Both the position numbers and the translations under genes were made by a program. A stretch of DNA of 64,000 nucleotides, from contig JAJNNX010000013.1 of assembly GCA_023159155.1 (NCBI GenBank), positions 930,001-994,000 of the forward strand, in the 5' to 3' direction. Source of the stretch: Ustulina deusta. Lineage: Eukaryota > Ascomycota > Sordariomycetes > Xylariales > Xylariaceae. Below are positions 53,201-64,000 of the stretch, in pieces. The notes below the pieces were generated by a model. The model saw only the letters and a list, made by a program, of their open reading frames with translations. It did not search any database and was not told the origin of the DNA. The stretch's first letter is position 1. Every line of letters begins with the position of its first letter.

Positions 53201-53513
53201 GGTTTGTCCTACCTTCTCTCCTTATCTCACACTCTCGCATACACACATATACGAATCAAGCGGGCAATTATGCACACTGTTCTATGACATTGATCTCATT
53301 ACATTTTACTCAGAAGTCTAACACTCACCCTAACGCTTTTTCGAGTTTGTGTTTGAATTCTCACTACGCCTTCCCACAAAGTTGCAAGCAGATCTGCTTC
53401 TCAGGACTTCAACCCTCAATCTTGTAAGAATTCTTTCCAAATTATGTATTTATCAAAGGAGAAGAACCTATTGTAACATTTATGCTCAGTGGGAAGAAAA
53501 GAAGACTTTTACA
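50238..53513. other. Gene-poor region with diverged repeat
   Basis: No supported gene. About 51030-51190 and 52508-52615 are diverged copies of one sequence (TGCTGCAGCAA(G/T)T(G/A)TATCTAAC ... CTGCAG ... CCTAAA). A frame at 52512-52805 (minus) has one hydrophobic segment but no family. Pyrimidine-rich DNA at 53000-53400 probably belongs to the leader of the gene at 53514. Confidence 0.45.
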
Positions 53514-53747
53514 ATGCCATCCTGGGGAAGTCGTAATGGGAAAGGCTGTCAGCCAGAGCTGAGGCCAGCGGAATGTACAAAGTGTCATGGGACTGGCACC
53601 TACCAGGAAGAAACGTGGGAGATTCAGCGGGTTGCGTGCGGCTGCGATCCCAATTCAGAATGTGACAATTGTGGGGGAGAGAGATTCTATGAAGACTTGG
53701 TTCAAGTCTTCGGCGACAAAGTTTGCGATTGTGGCGCCTTGGCTTAG
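53514..53747 (+). CDS. 77-aa DnaJ-type zinc mini-protein
   Basis: Single exon from MPSWGSRNGKG. The motif ECTKCHGTGTY is a CxxCxGxG unit of the DnaJ central zinc domain, followed by CGCD, CDNCGG and CDCG, so eight or nine Cys in 77 residues. There is no J domain. In DnaJ proteins this zinc region contacts unfolded clients and has thiol activity. It is distinct in sequence from the 82-aa protein at 37814 but of the same design. The long C/T-rich leader upstream is typical of expressed fungal genes. No signal peptide, so likely cytosolic. Confidence 0.6.
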   Translation: MPSWGSRNGKGCQPELRPAECTKCHGTGTYQEETWEIQRVACGCDPNSECDNCGGERFYEDLVQVFGDKVCDCGALA

Positions 53748-54496
53748 AATGTCCTGGGTTGAAAGCTTGCATCTAGTTTTTTGAGAATTTGAATAGTCAG
53801 TGCTCCTAGTGTTTCCGACCTGAAGTAGGAAAGTCGAATTCCAGTCCTTTACCTTTAATGGATATTTTCTCTCAATCAATTTTTGATCACTCTATAGGGA
53901 TTCTCACAGGAACGCAGTGCCAAAGAATAACCGAGGCATTAAGTGGTCTTAAGGTAGTAGGCTAATGGATACAATGCACTGAAGTGCGTTGTAGCTAGCT
54001 TTTTACTATTGCTGAAATCTCGACATCCGCTGCGAACCCTTACAAGACTTGAAGGATATATTGACGTAGTGGTATGTCTCTACTAACTGCTCACCATCTC
54101 TGCAAAGCAGCCCTTAATAGCAATGTACAGTCAGCCTTACATATAATCTAATGTAAAGAGCAAAATAAAACTTTGAGACAAAATGACCTTCGGAAATTTT
54201 ACGCCTCTTCATTTCCAAATTTTATTTTCTAATGGGCCTGTCTCGAACAATGGAGTTGGTCGAGACGTTTAAGCAGGTTGTTACTCTGTAAGCGAAAGGA
54301 ATATATGTAATGGTATCAACGAAATTGGCGAAGATAGATATGTCCACACTTCAAGGCCTCACCGTGCGGCAAATTGAACAAGAAAATCTAGGTAAGATTT
54401 TTACTGTCTGATGGCTAGTTTCTATAGGGAGCGCATTGCTGGGAGATGTCCGTTTAGGTGAACGGTGGAATGACTATATAGGTATTCCCATCGCTC
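53748..54496. other. Spacer between convergent genes
   Basis: No supported gene or repeat. Both flanking genes end here, so terminators of the zinc mini-protein gene and of Vps54 must lie within it. Confidence 0.45.
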
Positions 54497-57400
54497 TTAA
54501 GTCCTGCCTCCTAGTTCGTCCATTTCCCCCTCCTTCGAAGACACTGGCGACGGGCCCATGGTTGGCACGACCGTTATTTCCTTGCCCGTAATAATCTTCA
54601 TAAGATACGTGCCCAAGTCGCTGAACCCTTCGACCGACCCCAGTTTGTCGACAAGGTGCTCGACATCACGAAGCATGCTGTATGGTTTGGTTAGAATGAG
54701 TAGCACAAACATAATTCATCAAAACAGCACAGAAATGGGAGCGTCAAGATCTTACCAATCACGACCAGTTTCCGTCTCCGGATCTGCCTTCTCGAACGCC
54801 TCCCCCAACTGGTTCCGGTAGCTTGTGATGACCGGCACCATCACCAACCCTATCACTCGCTCGGGCAGATATTTTCTGAGTGCCTTGTGTAGCTTACCCG
54901 TATCTTTAACTAAGTCAGTCATGTACTTGCGGGTAGCCTCAGCGCTCTCCTGTCCCCATTTGGTCTCGCGTGCCTTCTTGGACAGGATACGTGCACGTGA
55001 GGCCATGATCTCTACCAACTTCTGATAGACCGTGTCCTGATGTTCATGGAGGATGCGTCGCAACTTGTCAAACTCGCCTATGACGTTCGCGCCAGCCGGT
55101 CCAGCTGGCGCGTGGCGTCGTACAAATTCGCGGATATGTGGGATGATAGTCGTGAAAAACGATAGCGCCTGTGACGTAAGCGCCAGGTGAGTCGTTGTGA
55201 TGTTCTTAAGACCGGCCGAGCGCACCGCGCCGGCGCCTAGAATAAGCTGTCGGCATTGGGAGTCGAACATCTGTAGGTACGATATAAGCGATACGGCGAT
55301 ATCTGGTGTCATTGACGGAATACCGCCTATTAAGCGGAGAAAGCTTGAGGTCCCCTTGAGGCAGACTATGGCGGACTTGGGGAGGAGAAACGTCTCTTCT
55401 TCGATGGTAGCACCTCGGACCTTGTCTTTTAACGTGTGGTCCTCCATGGCATTGAACTCCTTGGATTGCTCCTGCCGTACTGGCGCCCAGATCTTGCTCA
55501 TCTCGGTCCATTCTAGTGGGTCTGAAGTGCTACATTCGAGAATCTGCCTCAGAGTCTCGCTATTCTTCGCAGTGAAATATTCATCTTGCCAGGTATCGGC
55601 GCTCATAGTCTGGGAAAGATTGTGGATTTCCCTTTTCTCGTGTGCGTTGATAAAGTCTTGAATATGGCCATTAATGATAGTTCTGAGCAACGATTCTGGT
55701 CGCCCTGAAATGGCTTCGCATTCGTTGGCAAAGAAGAAATTAAGGGTAAAGTAGCGGAGAAAATGAGCTAGTGACAAGCTTATAGCCTGCTCAGATCGAA
55801 CCCGAAGAATTTTGTTGATATTCTCGTGGCTAAGGTCAACGGCTTGGCGCAAAAGATTAGAAAGATCAAGTGCGACATGCACCTCTTCCTGGATCCCGAA
55901 GATGGAGGCGTCCCCCGCAGGATCCCCACTTCCGAAGGGTGACTGAATCATCGAATGCTTGACAGGGTCCTGTACAACGGGTTCCCCAATGGCGCAAGCG
56001 ATATCTAAAAGTACACTTGATTGAGTTTTTACTCGCCTTAGCGTCTCCGTGACGCCAATGAAGATGGTGGAAAATAATCTTTCAGCATCTTCTGCATCTA
56101 GAGCGCGGATGTTTCGAGCGAGGATAGTGGACTTATTCTGATTGGTGCGACCGCGAACCTCACTGGTAGTTGACACTGACGTGACTGAATCGGCGTCCTC
56201 AGTCGAACTTGGGAGTGCTCTCCGCACAATATTTCGGATTTCTCGTAATACCAATTGCCGGTACGCCTGGATGGCCGTCGTGGTAGACCTAGATTGATGA
56301 AGTCTGGATACGTTCGGGAGAAGGGCCTTACGTAGCTCCTCGGTCATACCCATATAAGCAGGAAAGGTTGAAACGTCCCGCGTATGACCTCCTTTGGCTC
56401 GTAGTGACGCAGCTTCCCACCTAGAGAGAACTTCCTGGGGCGAAACGGACTGGACATGGCGCTGCAGGTCTCCCAGAAGTAGACTATGAACCTTGGACTC
56501 GAACGCCTTACTAATTCGAGATCGGAGAATATTTAGATCGTTGCCCAACCCTCTCAATGGCGTAGCTCCGCGCATGTCTCGGAGCTGCGAATATATTGGC
56601 GATTTGTCCGAGAATGACCCGTCGTGCTTGCCTATCATCAATAGTTCTATGGTATCAATTTCGAACAAAGCCTTGTCATACTCTTCTTCATCGACCAGTA
56701 ACTCGCAATAGGCAACGCCGTCCACGATCCGCTTCAATTGGAAGACTACATCACTCAGTTGTTGCAGGTTGTAGCGCCTTCGCTGTTTTCGCAAGAGCTT
56801 TAGGCCCTCGGTTGCTACTTCTTGATCCAATGATGTGAGAATTTTCCGTAGCGTTTTTATCTTCTCAACCGACTCCGCCGCTTCTGAGTGAAGTTCTCTT
56901 AGCGAGCCGAGGGCCGAGAAAAAATTCGTCGAGGCCATAGAGACAGAGTTGACAAGGTGCATTTCCATCGTATCCATATACCACGAGAGTTTCTCCTGGA
57001 GAATCATATTCGTAGCTAGGGGTTTTTTCGGCGCCGAAACGTTTCCGTTATTTGCATTCCCCGTCATCGAGATCCGGGACACGATGTCGGCTCGTTCGCT
57101 AACAATCTCGAAAATTCTTGGGTTTTGGAGGTGAAAGTCTTGATTGAAATAAACATCAGGGATGATGGATAGCGGCGGTGGACTATGAGGACCTTTGCTT
57201 CCGAGACTGCGGCTTTCTTGCCTGGATAGACGTCCGATCGGGGCAGTGATCGACGTTGTCGACGCGGTAAGGTTTTTCCCAGTCGAGTGTGGCTGTTCAC
57301 TAGCCTTGAGAGGATCTTCGTAATTCTCGTGAGGGCTATCTGGCGTACTTGCCCAGCTTGGCCATATTCCATCCGCGTTATCCTTCATCCGCCGCAGTTG

Positions 57401-57784
57401 CTCGTGTAGAGCGCCTACTTGCGATATGTACGGCTCAAAATCGGCAGCTTCGATATGCTGGATGTTCGTCAGGGCCACGGGAGGAATGTCTCGTACGGTC
57501 GGAGTGTTGTATGAGTTTGAGGCCGGCGCTGGCGTGTGTGGTTTAAGCCCGGTTCGCACTATCGGCGGCTGCAGGAGATTCGAGATTGCTGCGAAGCAGA
57601 TTTAGCATAGAGTCGCGCCAACAAAACACTGTGCCCGCCTACCATTTTGGCTCAACTCGGCCGCGTTCTCTCTCACAGATGTGTCAATATGGCCGCCTAA
57701 CGAGTGTATCAGGCTTGCTGTTGAGCCTCGTCTGGACCTCGGCGCTAAATACATCTGTTTGTATCCAGCGATCTTCAGCACCAT
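54497..57784 (-). CDS. VPS54: Vps54, GARP tethering complex subunit
   Basis: Three exons: 57784-57643, 57588-54756, 54677-54497 (introns 54 and 78 bp), giving about 1051 aa. It belongs to the GARP complex (Vps51-54), which tethers endosome-derived vesicles at the trans-Golgi. Diagnostic stretches: RRGSTASLIHSLGG, then AISNLLQPPIVRTGL across intron 1, RDIPPVALTNIQHI, the coiled-coil region after residue 250 (LYWxxD-type helices), and a C-terminal MLRDVEHLVDKLGSVEGFSD across intron 2. The frame is intact. The first Met is uncertain: the family usually has 40-60 more N-terminal residues, and a short upstream exon may exist between 57790 and 57960 that I could not join. A conserved core gene. Confidence 0.9.
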
Positions 57785-59564
57785 CAAGGCATGAGAAGCG
57801 ACACAGGATGCTTACCTGAGCGAGTAGTAGCTTCGGGGGACTCGCGAGACGGATTACAAGGTACTCACCAATTGGCGTCTTTCAATTTGGATTTGTTGCT
57901 GCCCGTCCAGTGCTTGTAATGCATTGCGAAAGAACGATGAGCGCCAGGCGGCGGGGGAGCCACCTCTCAAATCCATTGGTGGAGGCTGTGGGAAGCCACA
58001 AACGGTTAAATTATGAGACTCCGTTTATTACAAGCTATTTGTGCATAAATTTTTTGATGCACATGTCTCAATTTCATATAACGGGCCTGGGCCCACTTAG
58101 CGCGACCCCTGTGAACACTTTACGCGCACCCCTGTAGCTTGAGATTCCTTCTTTTCCTTCATGTTGTAAATATACCTGTTCCAGCCTTTACGTAGTTAGC
58201 GTGGTACGCTTTGTTAATCTCTGCCATTTTTGAAATATGTTGTTAAGGGGGCACAGTCAGGGACTTGGCGCGAGAGCTGTGATCCAGAATAGTCCATATT
58301 CAAGCTTGGAAAAAGGAAAAGAGAAGAATTTTCTCCCAAGTGTATTCTAAAGCTAATTGACATGGTGAAGCTCCGACCTCACGCTGGACAGCGCTGAGCT
58401 AGCCGTGCGCAGGGTCCGCGATGGTTTCATTTGTCTGAATCGGTTCTAGTCTGAGTCCAGGAGCTAGCCTGGCGATTCGAAGTGAATGAAGACTTCCGAA
58501 GTTCCTGTATGAGGATTATGATGACAAGCTCCCCAGGTTCAGCTCTGAATTCTTTCTTCGATTTTTTCATCCACAGGCACAGTCATGGAACTACCACCTG
58601 GGCAGAAGACGAGTGAGATCGTAAGCCACTAGCTATATATAAAGGGAGGCTGGAATTTATTAAAAGTGCCTCTTCATTGCAGTGGGCCCAATAAATGTCC
58701 CCAGGCATTGAAGCAGAAGAATCAAGGACCTGTCCAAATTTCTCGCGCTATTGTTAGTGCAAGTTGCTAAGTCAGGTTAAAGAGTTAGCGGCTAATTACA
58801 TCTATGGTCCCAGCATCAAGGCTTTGAATCGTGCCACATTTGTCCAACCTTTACGCTTTCTAATACATAAAGCCAATGTGTTTGCCTAACCTTTTATATA
58901 TTATGTCTATTATTACTGCAGCCTTAATTTCAAGTCTGCTTTTGTTAATATTATCCAACCTTTTGAATACCTTTGTTTTTTTGTTCTATTGTACTATAAG
59001 TGGGAGCCAATCGGCATTTGCTTGAACCTTGATAGAAAGGTTTGAAGAGCAGCAGAGTAGGTATCTTCTATTGACCTTTTTTCGATTGTATTCTAAGTCT
59101 TTTATCTAACAGCATTTTTGTCTACTACGATTACGCTTCTAAGTATACTTCTAACTTTTTAACGCATTTCTAAATTTTGAGGATTTAAAGGCTTGTATTT
59201 TTTATATATATTTAATATTAGTTAGCTATAATTTATAGTATTTATTTTAAGTTAATTATATACGAATGTTATATTTTTATATTTTTATGTACTGCGTGAG
59301 GGATGATTTTTAACCGATCTGTTGTAAATTTTTTTGTTGAGCACGTTTGATTATTATATCTCCGCGTGTTTTTGTTCTGCTTATCTTGTGTGATTTGGCT
59401 TTTTTATAAGAAATAAGTAGTTTTGATATCTATGTTGCTAATAAAATCTTCCATGTAACGATCCTACTATACACACGGAGTATATGGTAGACGTAGGGTA
59501 TCTGTAAGACCGTCTTGTTCGTTGATATACTAATATTCGTAAAGAGTCTGTACAAGTGTCGTTC
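57785..59564. other. AT-rich gene-free region
   Basis: No supported gene. From about 58840 to 59480 the sequence is very AT-rich with long T and TA runs (for example TTTTTTATATATATTTAATA), as in RIP-mutated fungal repeats. Confidence 0.5.
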
Positions 59565-60059
59565 ACGTTGATCGTTAAGGAGTTATCCTCATACAATTCC
59601 AAGAAGTAGTTGTATGCTTAGATTGAATAGTGAAGTAAGGAAAGACTAAGACTAGTTACATAGGAAACCCTCCTGGCTATATAGTATTTCCTTCCTTCAC
59701 TCATTTGCCCTGAGCCCTTCATGGCTCCGTTGGCTTACCGCGATCTAGTGAGCCTGGCTCACCGCGATCCGGTGATCCTGGATCACGATGATCCAGTGAT
59801 CCATCACGTGACCTGTGGCTGGCTGTGGCTTGTCTCCTGGCCCAGCCCTTCGTTCCGTCATTGGGTCTTTCTCTCGTCTTTACGCTTGGTCCGTCTAATG
59901 GGCCTCCCCTTCTGTTGGTTTGTAACATTCTAGCACTTACCTTCCTGCCGTATTCTGTAAGGCATTAATTAGGAACTATTTTACATAGAGAGAATCTTTA
60001 TCTCAAATATTATAGCAAGATGGATATATATTACAACTCTATATCATTAGAGGCTGATC

Positions 60060-60170
60060 TATCTATAGATTAACTATGTGGTTCCTGCTTATGGCCTGTG
60101 TTGTCTGGAGCACGGGGTTTTGGGAACCTTTTGATAATAATACTTTTGTAGCTGTTTGACTTATAGGTAA
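60060..60170. repeat. Mutated copy of 33633-33720
   Basis: ATGGCCTGTGTTGTCTGGAG, CACGGGGTTTTGGGAACC, then TTTTGATAATAATAC match ATGGCCTGTCTCGGCGGCAG, CACCGGGTTCCGGGAACC, TTTCGATGACGATAC at 33633. Nearly all differences are C-to-T or G-to-A in this copy, a RIP-like pattern. The source is the last exon of the small Zn2Cys6 gene. Confidence 0.65.
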
Positions 60171-60719
60171 GGATGATCCGTCGGATATGCCAGCTTGCTT
60201 TTTAAGGTCTTAGATATGCTTGTTTAGCTTTTTGCCTCTGGAGAACCGTTAGTGTCAGGCTTGTTTAACTGTAGCTATAGGATCTATACCATAAGCACAC
60301 TGAGTAGGTCTGTTCTGCAGTCTCCGACTATCTGCACTTGTCCCAGTCCTTATCGACAGCATGGGCATATTATTGCGATCGGCATAAGGACCCCTCAACC
60401 CCCTTAGCGCGCTATGTCTGCAGAATATGTTACGAGAGCTATGCATCCAAGATGCTGGAAACCTGTTTAATACAAGTGAGACTGGCTGTGTAGAGCCTTT
60501 CTCCTCATGCACGTGCTTTGTAGTATGCTACTAGTGCTGTTGATAAAACATGATAAATAATCTTGCACATCGAAAACGACAGAACAGGCTTGCTCAGCCC
60601 GCCCATTGTACGTATCGACAGTCACAGCTATTGCGCCAGTTTTCGTGTTCAAGACCCCTAGGAGCGAGAAAAATCACTCACCTATATACATAACCAACAA
60701 CGAACCTATAGCAATGGGA

Positions 60720-60805
60720 TATTGTCAGCGAAAGAAACCAGTGCTATAACTACCGCCGACACAGGCCATAAACTCCAACTACAAGCTTATATCACAAAAC
60801 CCAAC
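60720..60805. repeat. Mutated copy of part of the bZIP gene
   Basis: ACTACCGCCGACACAGGCCA, TAAACTCCAACTACAAGC matches GCTGCCGCCGACACAGGCCA, TGAACTCCAACCACATGC at 37415-37455, with mostly transition changes. A decayed copy of the VLPPTQAMN module. Confidence 0.6.
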
Positions 60806-61850
60806 CAAGCACGACCTCTGCCCTTGATACTAATGAACAACTGCTTAAGCCTGCTCTATCAAGCGAGCCAACCTCTTCCCCGTCAACCGGATAATTTTAT
60901 CATTCGTCACTAGACGAGGCTGGATATATGGCACACTGAGCCTTAAGAGTGTAAGGGCATAAAGAGGAGAATCTCGTCAATGCTATCGGATGAGGCAAGA
61001 GATTCGGTGTTCAGGAGTCAGCATATGCCGATCCATCCAGATCGAAATCATGCAGTCGAGTAGTATTGGTCTTATAGTCCAATGTTTATATTGCTGGCTT
61101 TGTTATCGTACGTGCCGTTGAGCTCACGGTCAGTCCATGGGTTTACGTGCAAGAGGTTTCGAGGGTCGAGAAAATGATGTGGCGGAATTGAGGATAACTT
61201 CGCAAATATTGCTTTCTTACCTGCTGTTACGGACCAAGAACAGGGCGGCCTGTTGGGAGACCCGGTACTGGGAGATACGGCGGTCTCGCGGGGTCATTGG
61301 AGTAGACTTGAAAGTGGCGCAGATAGGACAAGCCACAGGGTTATAGTCGGGTCACGTGGTGGGTCGACGCCGTCGGGCGCGAGTTAGTAGAGTCAAGGCA
61401 AGTCGATGGGCTCGACAGCGACTGCAGCGGCAAAGGGACTCGACAGGGTCGATGGCGAGCACAGCGACAATGGCGCATGAGTGAAGGAAGGAATTACTAT
61501 ATAGTCATGATGAGTTTCCTATGTATCTAGTCATTCCTTACTTCACTGATCAATCTGAGCATACATCTAGTTCTTGGAATTACCTGTATCGGAGATATCT
61601 CCTGACGACTTAGTGAACGCACAATTCTTTGCTCAGTGTATCAGATACGATTTCTACTTCTTGTCGAACAAACCCAAACCCTTTTACTCCCAGTCTATAG
61701 GTCAGGATCTATCTGTCTTGGCATATAGAGGTCGTCACACCTGCTTCAAGCGCAGCCCACCCCGGGATTTTGTCTCTGGATACTACATTCAACTGTAGTC
61801 AAATGCGTAGCACAGCATCCCACACCACCGCTAGAGAACCCAACTATCCT

Positions 61851-64000
61851 CTAAAGCTTGCTGATAGCCTCATCGTAGGCGGCTATCATGGGTCTGTAAA
61901 GTTGGTCTGGGTCTCCTGCAGGGGTTCCAAAGCTCATTCTTTCATCTTTGTCCAGGGGGAAGAGGATCTTCCTAATCCTCAGACAAAGCGGCTTAACAAC
62001 GTCCAATGCCTCTGGGAATTCGCCCATAATGCCTTCTAGCCTGTTCACAGTCATGTCGCCTTCTTTAGCAGCTGCAATATACTTGAAGCTACCGATTTCC
62101 CATCTCCGAAGAAGGCTCTCCTTAGGCGGCTTCTCTTCACTAGCAAATCCATTACTCCATGATTGGCGCGCGCACATCCAAAGCAGGACGTAGAAGAACG
62201 ACTCGAGATCGTGGCGGTAGGTGTGGTCGGCCGTGCGCAGCACCTCCACTGCCATAAACTGCATCGTGCCAGTCTGGTGCCGCGCTCCGCTTGGGCCGCT
62301 GTCTCTCACCTTCGCCAGATCAAGGTCGATGAGCATGCCCTTGAAGCCATCCGCCGTTTCTGGCTCCGTGATAATAATGTTATTTGAAGAGATGTCGCGA
62401 TGGAGAATGTTGCCAGTCATGTAGAGAGACTGGTGTGCCTTGATTGCATCTCGCATCGACTCCAGCAGTTCTTTAGTCGTTTTGAAGTCGCTAATGACAC
62501 GGCCGGCCGGTGAGACTACGAGACAGGAATAGATCCTGTTCTCCCATAGGTCCTCGCCAGGTGTGTACAGGCTTGGCTTATCCTTAACGATCGACAGCTG
62601 GTTGTTAAACTCCTTGGCCAGTTTCGACTTCTGACTGTTGGACTGTCGCCTCTTGGATCCGGACGCGTTATCAGACGTGTGGTCGGATGATGACTTGCGC
62701 TTGTTGCCTGATGTGTTCGCGCTTGCTGTAGCCGACAATGGATCGTGAAAGTAAACAGCCTCACCCCGGAACTTGTGAGCCTTCGGGAACTCTAGTCCTT
62801 TCCGCATTTCTGCAATGGTGGTGAACTGACGATGCGCCACAACTCTGGCTACCCCTTTGACACCTTTTCCTTCTGCCAGCTTCAGTTGTTCTACCTCTGG
62901 TTTCCGTTTATCCGATGCCCAAGAGAACTTAGCGACGTGGTTATTTTGGGTCTTATAGCACGTAGTCCCGCGACATACGATGGCCTTCTGCCTGATCATC
63001 GCCTTGTCTAGCCTGACCTTCGTTTCTTTACCGTTTGCGTCATCCAATGTGACATAGCGATGACCATCCTCTCGCTCAATGAAAGTGCCCAGGCCCATCG
63101 CATCGTCATCCATTGTAGTATACCCAATAAAAGCGCGCGCAAACTTATCCGGCTCGTCGTGAATGTCAAATAGCCCCGAGCTGTACGCTCCAGACCGGTC
63201 GAAAACCCAAAGCTCCATCTTAAAGGCACAGAGGGTGAACGCGTGGACAAATCGGCGCGTCGGCTGGTCGGCAAAAACACCTCGGACAGAGCGCGTAAGT
63301 TGGAGGAGATCCCCCTTGAACCTGCCTGTGTCATATGACTTTTTTTGCTCCCCAACAACGAGGACGTTCTTGTACATGAAGGTCCTGCTCGCTTCCGTGG
63401 TTGGCGTTTGCAAAAAAATATCCATCTGGCCTTTCCGTTCCTTAAACTGGTGGGCAGTTGTAGTGGTATAAAGCTTATACGATGCATCGGCCAAGAAGCG
63501 TTGTTCTAGAGAGCAAAACCAGTCCCAGACCGGCTTTTCGTCAGTGATAGTCGGGAAATCAGTCCATCTTTCTCCGTTGTGCGCTGTCATAATCCCCTTC
63601 AGCATTTCTTTCTGTTTCTTGCACCAGTTTTCAGGGTTCAAGAACTTGTCCCAGAATCCCCCTATATTGCGGAACGTGCATTTTTTTATCTCCTCGAAGA
63701 GCTCTCTTTCAACAATATCACGTGTTTCGCTATCGGCAAGTCGGCTCGAGCTAGTCTTAATAGGTGTTCCTTTGAATGTCGGGGCGATGCTGGATGGAGG
63801 GGGGGTAAGCGGACCGAGAACGTTGATGAGGCTAAAAACTGCAGCCCAAATGATGGCGTCGGGGGAGTTGTCGACAACATGGCGGACGAGAGGACGAAAT
63901 TGGTCGAGCTTCACCACGCCTCCTCGAACATGCTGTTGTATGGAGAATAGTTTGACTGCCACGTTGCCGCTTCCGTCGGGAGAAGGAAGGCTGAATGCCG
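61851..64000 (-). CDS. FunK1 protein kinase, cut by window edge
   Basis: Open from the right window edge to the stop at 61851, about 715 aa seen; the start lies outside. It matches fungal FunK1 kinases. N-terminal region with TFRNIGGFWDKFL; the middle region has QPTRRFVHAFTLCAFKMELW, DRSGAYSSGLFDIH and CRGTTCYKTQ. The kinase lobe has NILHRDISSNN (catalytic HRD), LIDLDLAK (DLD in place of DFG, usual here), TMQFMAVEVL and YRHDLESFFYVLLWMC. A Ser/Lys-rich linker (KRKSSSDH) separates the halves. All catalytic positions appear present. The family is greatly expanded in fungi, with little known function. Single exon as far as seen. Confidence 0.85.
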   Translation of the reverse strand, partial: AFSLPSPDGSGNVAVKLFSIQQHVRGGVVKLDQFRPLVRHVVDNSPDAIIWAAVFSLINVLGPLTPPPSSIAPTFKGTPIKTSSSRLADSETRDIVERELFEEIKKCTFRNIGGFWDKFLNPENWCKKQKEMLKGIMTAHNGERWTDFPTITDEKPVWDWFCSLEQRFLADASYKLYTTTTAHQFKERKGQMDIFLQTPTTEASRTFMYKNVLVVGEQKKSYDTGRFKGDLLQLTRSVRGVFADQPTRRFVHAFTLCAFKMELWVFDRSGAYSSGLFDIHDEPDKFARAFIGYTTMDDDAMGLGTFIEREDGHRYVTLDDANGKETKVRLDKAMIRQKAIVCRGTTCYKTQNNHVAKFSWASDKRKPEVEQLKLAEGKGVKGVARVVAHRQFTTIAEMRKGLEFPKAHKFRGEAVYFHDPLSATASANTSGNKRKSSSDHTSDNASGSKRRQSNSQKSKLAKEFNNQLSIVKDKPSLYTPGEDLWENRIYSCLVVSPAGRVISDFKTTKELLESMRDAIKAHQSLYMTGNILHRDISSNNIIITEPETADGFKGMLIDLDLAKVRDSGPSGARHQTGTMQFMAVEVLRTADHTYRHDLESFFYVLLWMCARQSWSNGFASEEKPPKESLLRRWEIGSFKYIAAAKEGDMTVNRLEGIMGEFPEALDVVKPLCLRIRKILFPLDKDERMSFGTPAGDPDQLYRPMIAAYDEAISKL

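Larger units (their letters stand above)
59565..61690. repeat. Region bounded by inverted repeats
   Basis: 59565-59715 and 61484-61690 are inverse copies of the sequence at 44847-45062 (AATTCCAAGAAGTAGTTG, TATGCTTAGATTGAAT, ACATAGGAAACCCTCCTGG). Inside the left arm, 59735-59815 is a short array of GTGATCC/GGATCAC words. The middle contains decayed copies of pieces of the genes at 33.6 and 37.4 kb. It could be a composite or nested element of about 2.1 kb. No open frame. Confidence 0.55.

Noticed and set aside
52861..53427. 188-codon plus-strand frame before the zinc mini-protein
   Set aside because: Non-ATG start and Ser/Leu/Ile composition expected from a C/T-rich leader; treated as untranslated DNA.
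61851..64000. FunK1 gene as a Spok-type spore killer
   Set aside because: The kinase lobe is shared by many FunK1 proteins, and the N-terminal half has FunK1, not Spok, landmarks.

Overview
The window is nuclear DNA of a filamentous ascomycete, probably a sordariomycete. The evidence is short GT-AG introns of 44-78 bp with CTRAY-type branch sites, and fungal families throughout: FunK1 kinase, DUF3723, a fungal ferric reductase, Zn2Cys6 and fungal bZIP factors, F-box proteins, an ascomycete telomerase reverse transcriptase and the GARP subunit Vps54. I could not name the species. Gene models with introns were joined by hand from splice signals, reading-frame continuity and family motifs.

Layout. 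1-3.1 kb is gene-free and holds a 62-bp minisatellite with inverted copies. 3.1-21.3 kb is a compact accessory-type island. It has small nuclear or coiled-coil proteins, a secreted protein, a MADS-like protein, an F-box protein, an acidic SIM-bearing protein, a giant DUF3723 protein (1510 aa), a ferric reductase and a protein with a long Lys/Glu single-helix rod. DUF3723 next to a ferric reductase is a combination known from the cargo of Starship giant transposons; no captain recombinase is in the window. 21.7-22.5 kb is an 845-bp non-coding element with about 50-bp terminal inverted repeats. 23.4-27.1 kb is an apparently complete five-exon TERT gene (1147 aa). 27.1-36.7 kb is gene-poor and repeat-rich, with a small Zn2Cys6 gene and decayed copies of a tiny cysteine-rich gene. 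37.1-38.6 kb has a small bZIP gene, an intact 82-aa CxxC protein gene and a repeat copied in inverted orientation near 5 kb. 38.9-44.2 kb has a 650-aa F-box protein, a 54-aa zinc-finger protein and a FAR1-type zinc finger fused to an ATP-grasp-like domain, with a TG-rich array just upstream. 46.4-50.2 kb has a stand-alone HD-domain nucleotidase, a divergent gene fusing an HD domain to an NMP-kinase-like domain with a degenerate P-loop, and a Zn2Cys6 regulator. 53.5 kb has a DnaJ-type zinc mini-protein. 54.5-57.8 kb encodes Vps54. 58-61.8 kb is AT-rich and repetitive, with copies showing C-to-T/G-to-A decay that suggests repeat-induced point mutation (RIP). The right edge carries a FunK1 kinase cut by the window end.

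Core genes (TERT, Vps54, probably the first HD nucleotidase) alternate with accessory families and decayed repeats. The strongest candidates for undescribed biology are the FAR1/ATP-grasp fusion, the HD/pseudo-kinase fusion in a divergent HD pair, and the dispersed family of small CxxC proteins that shares flanking modules with two transcription-factor genes.
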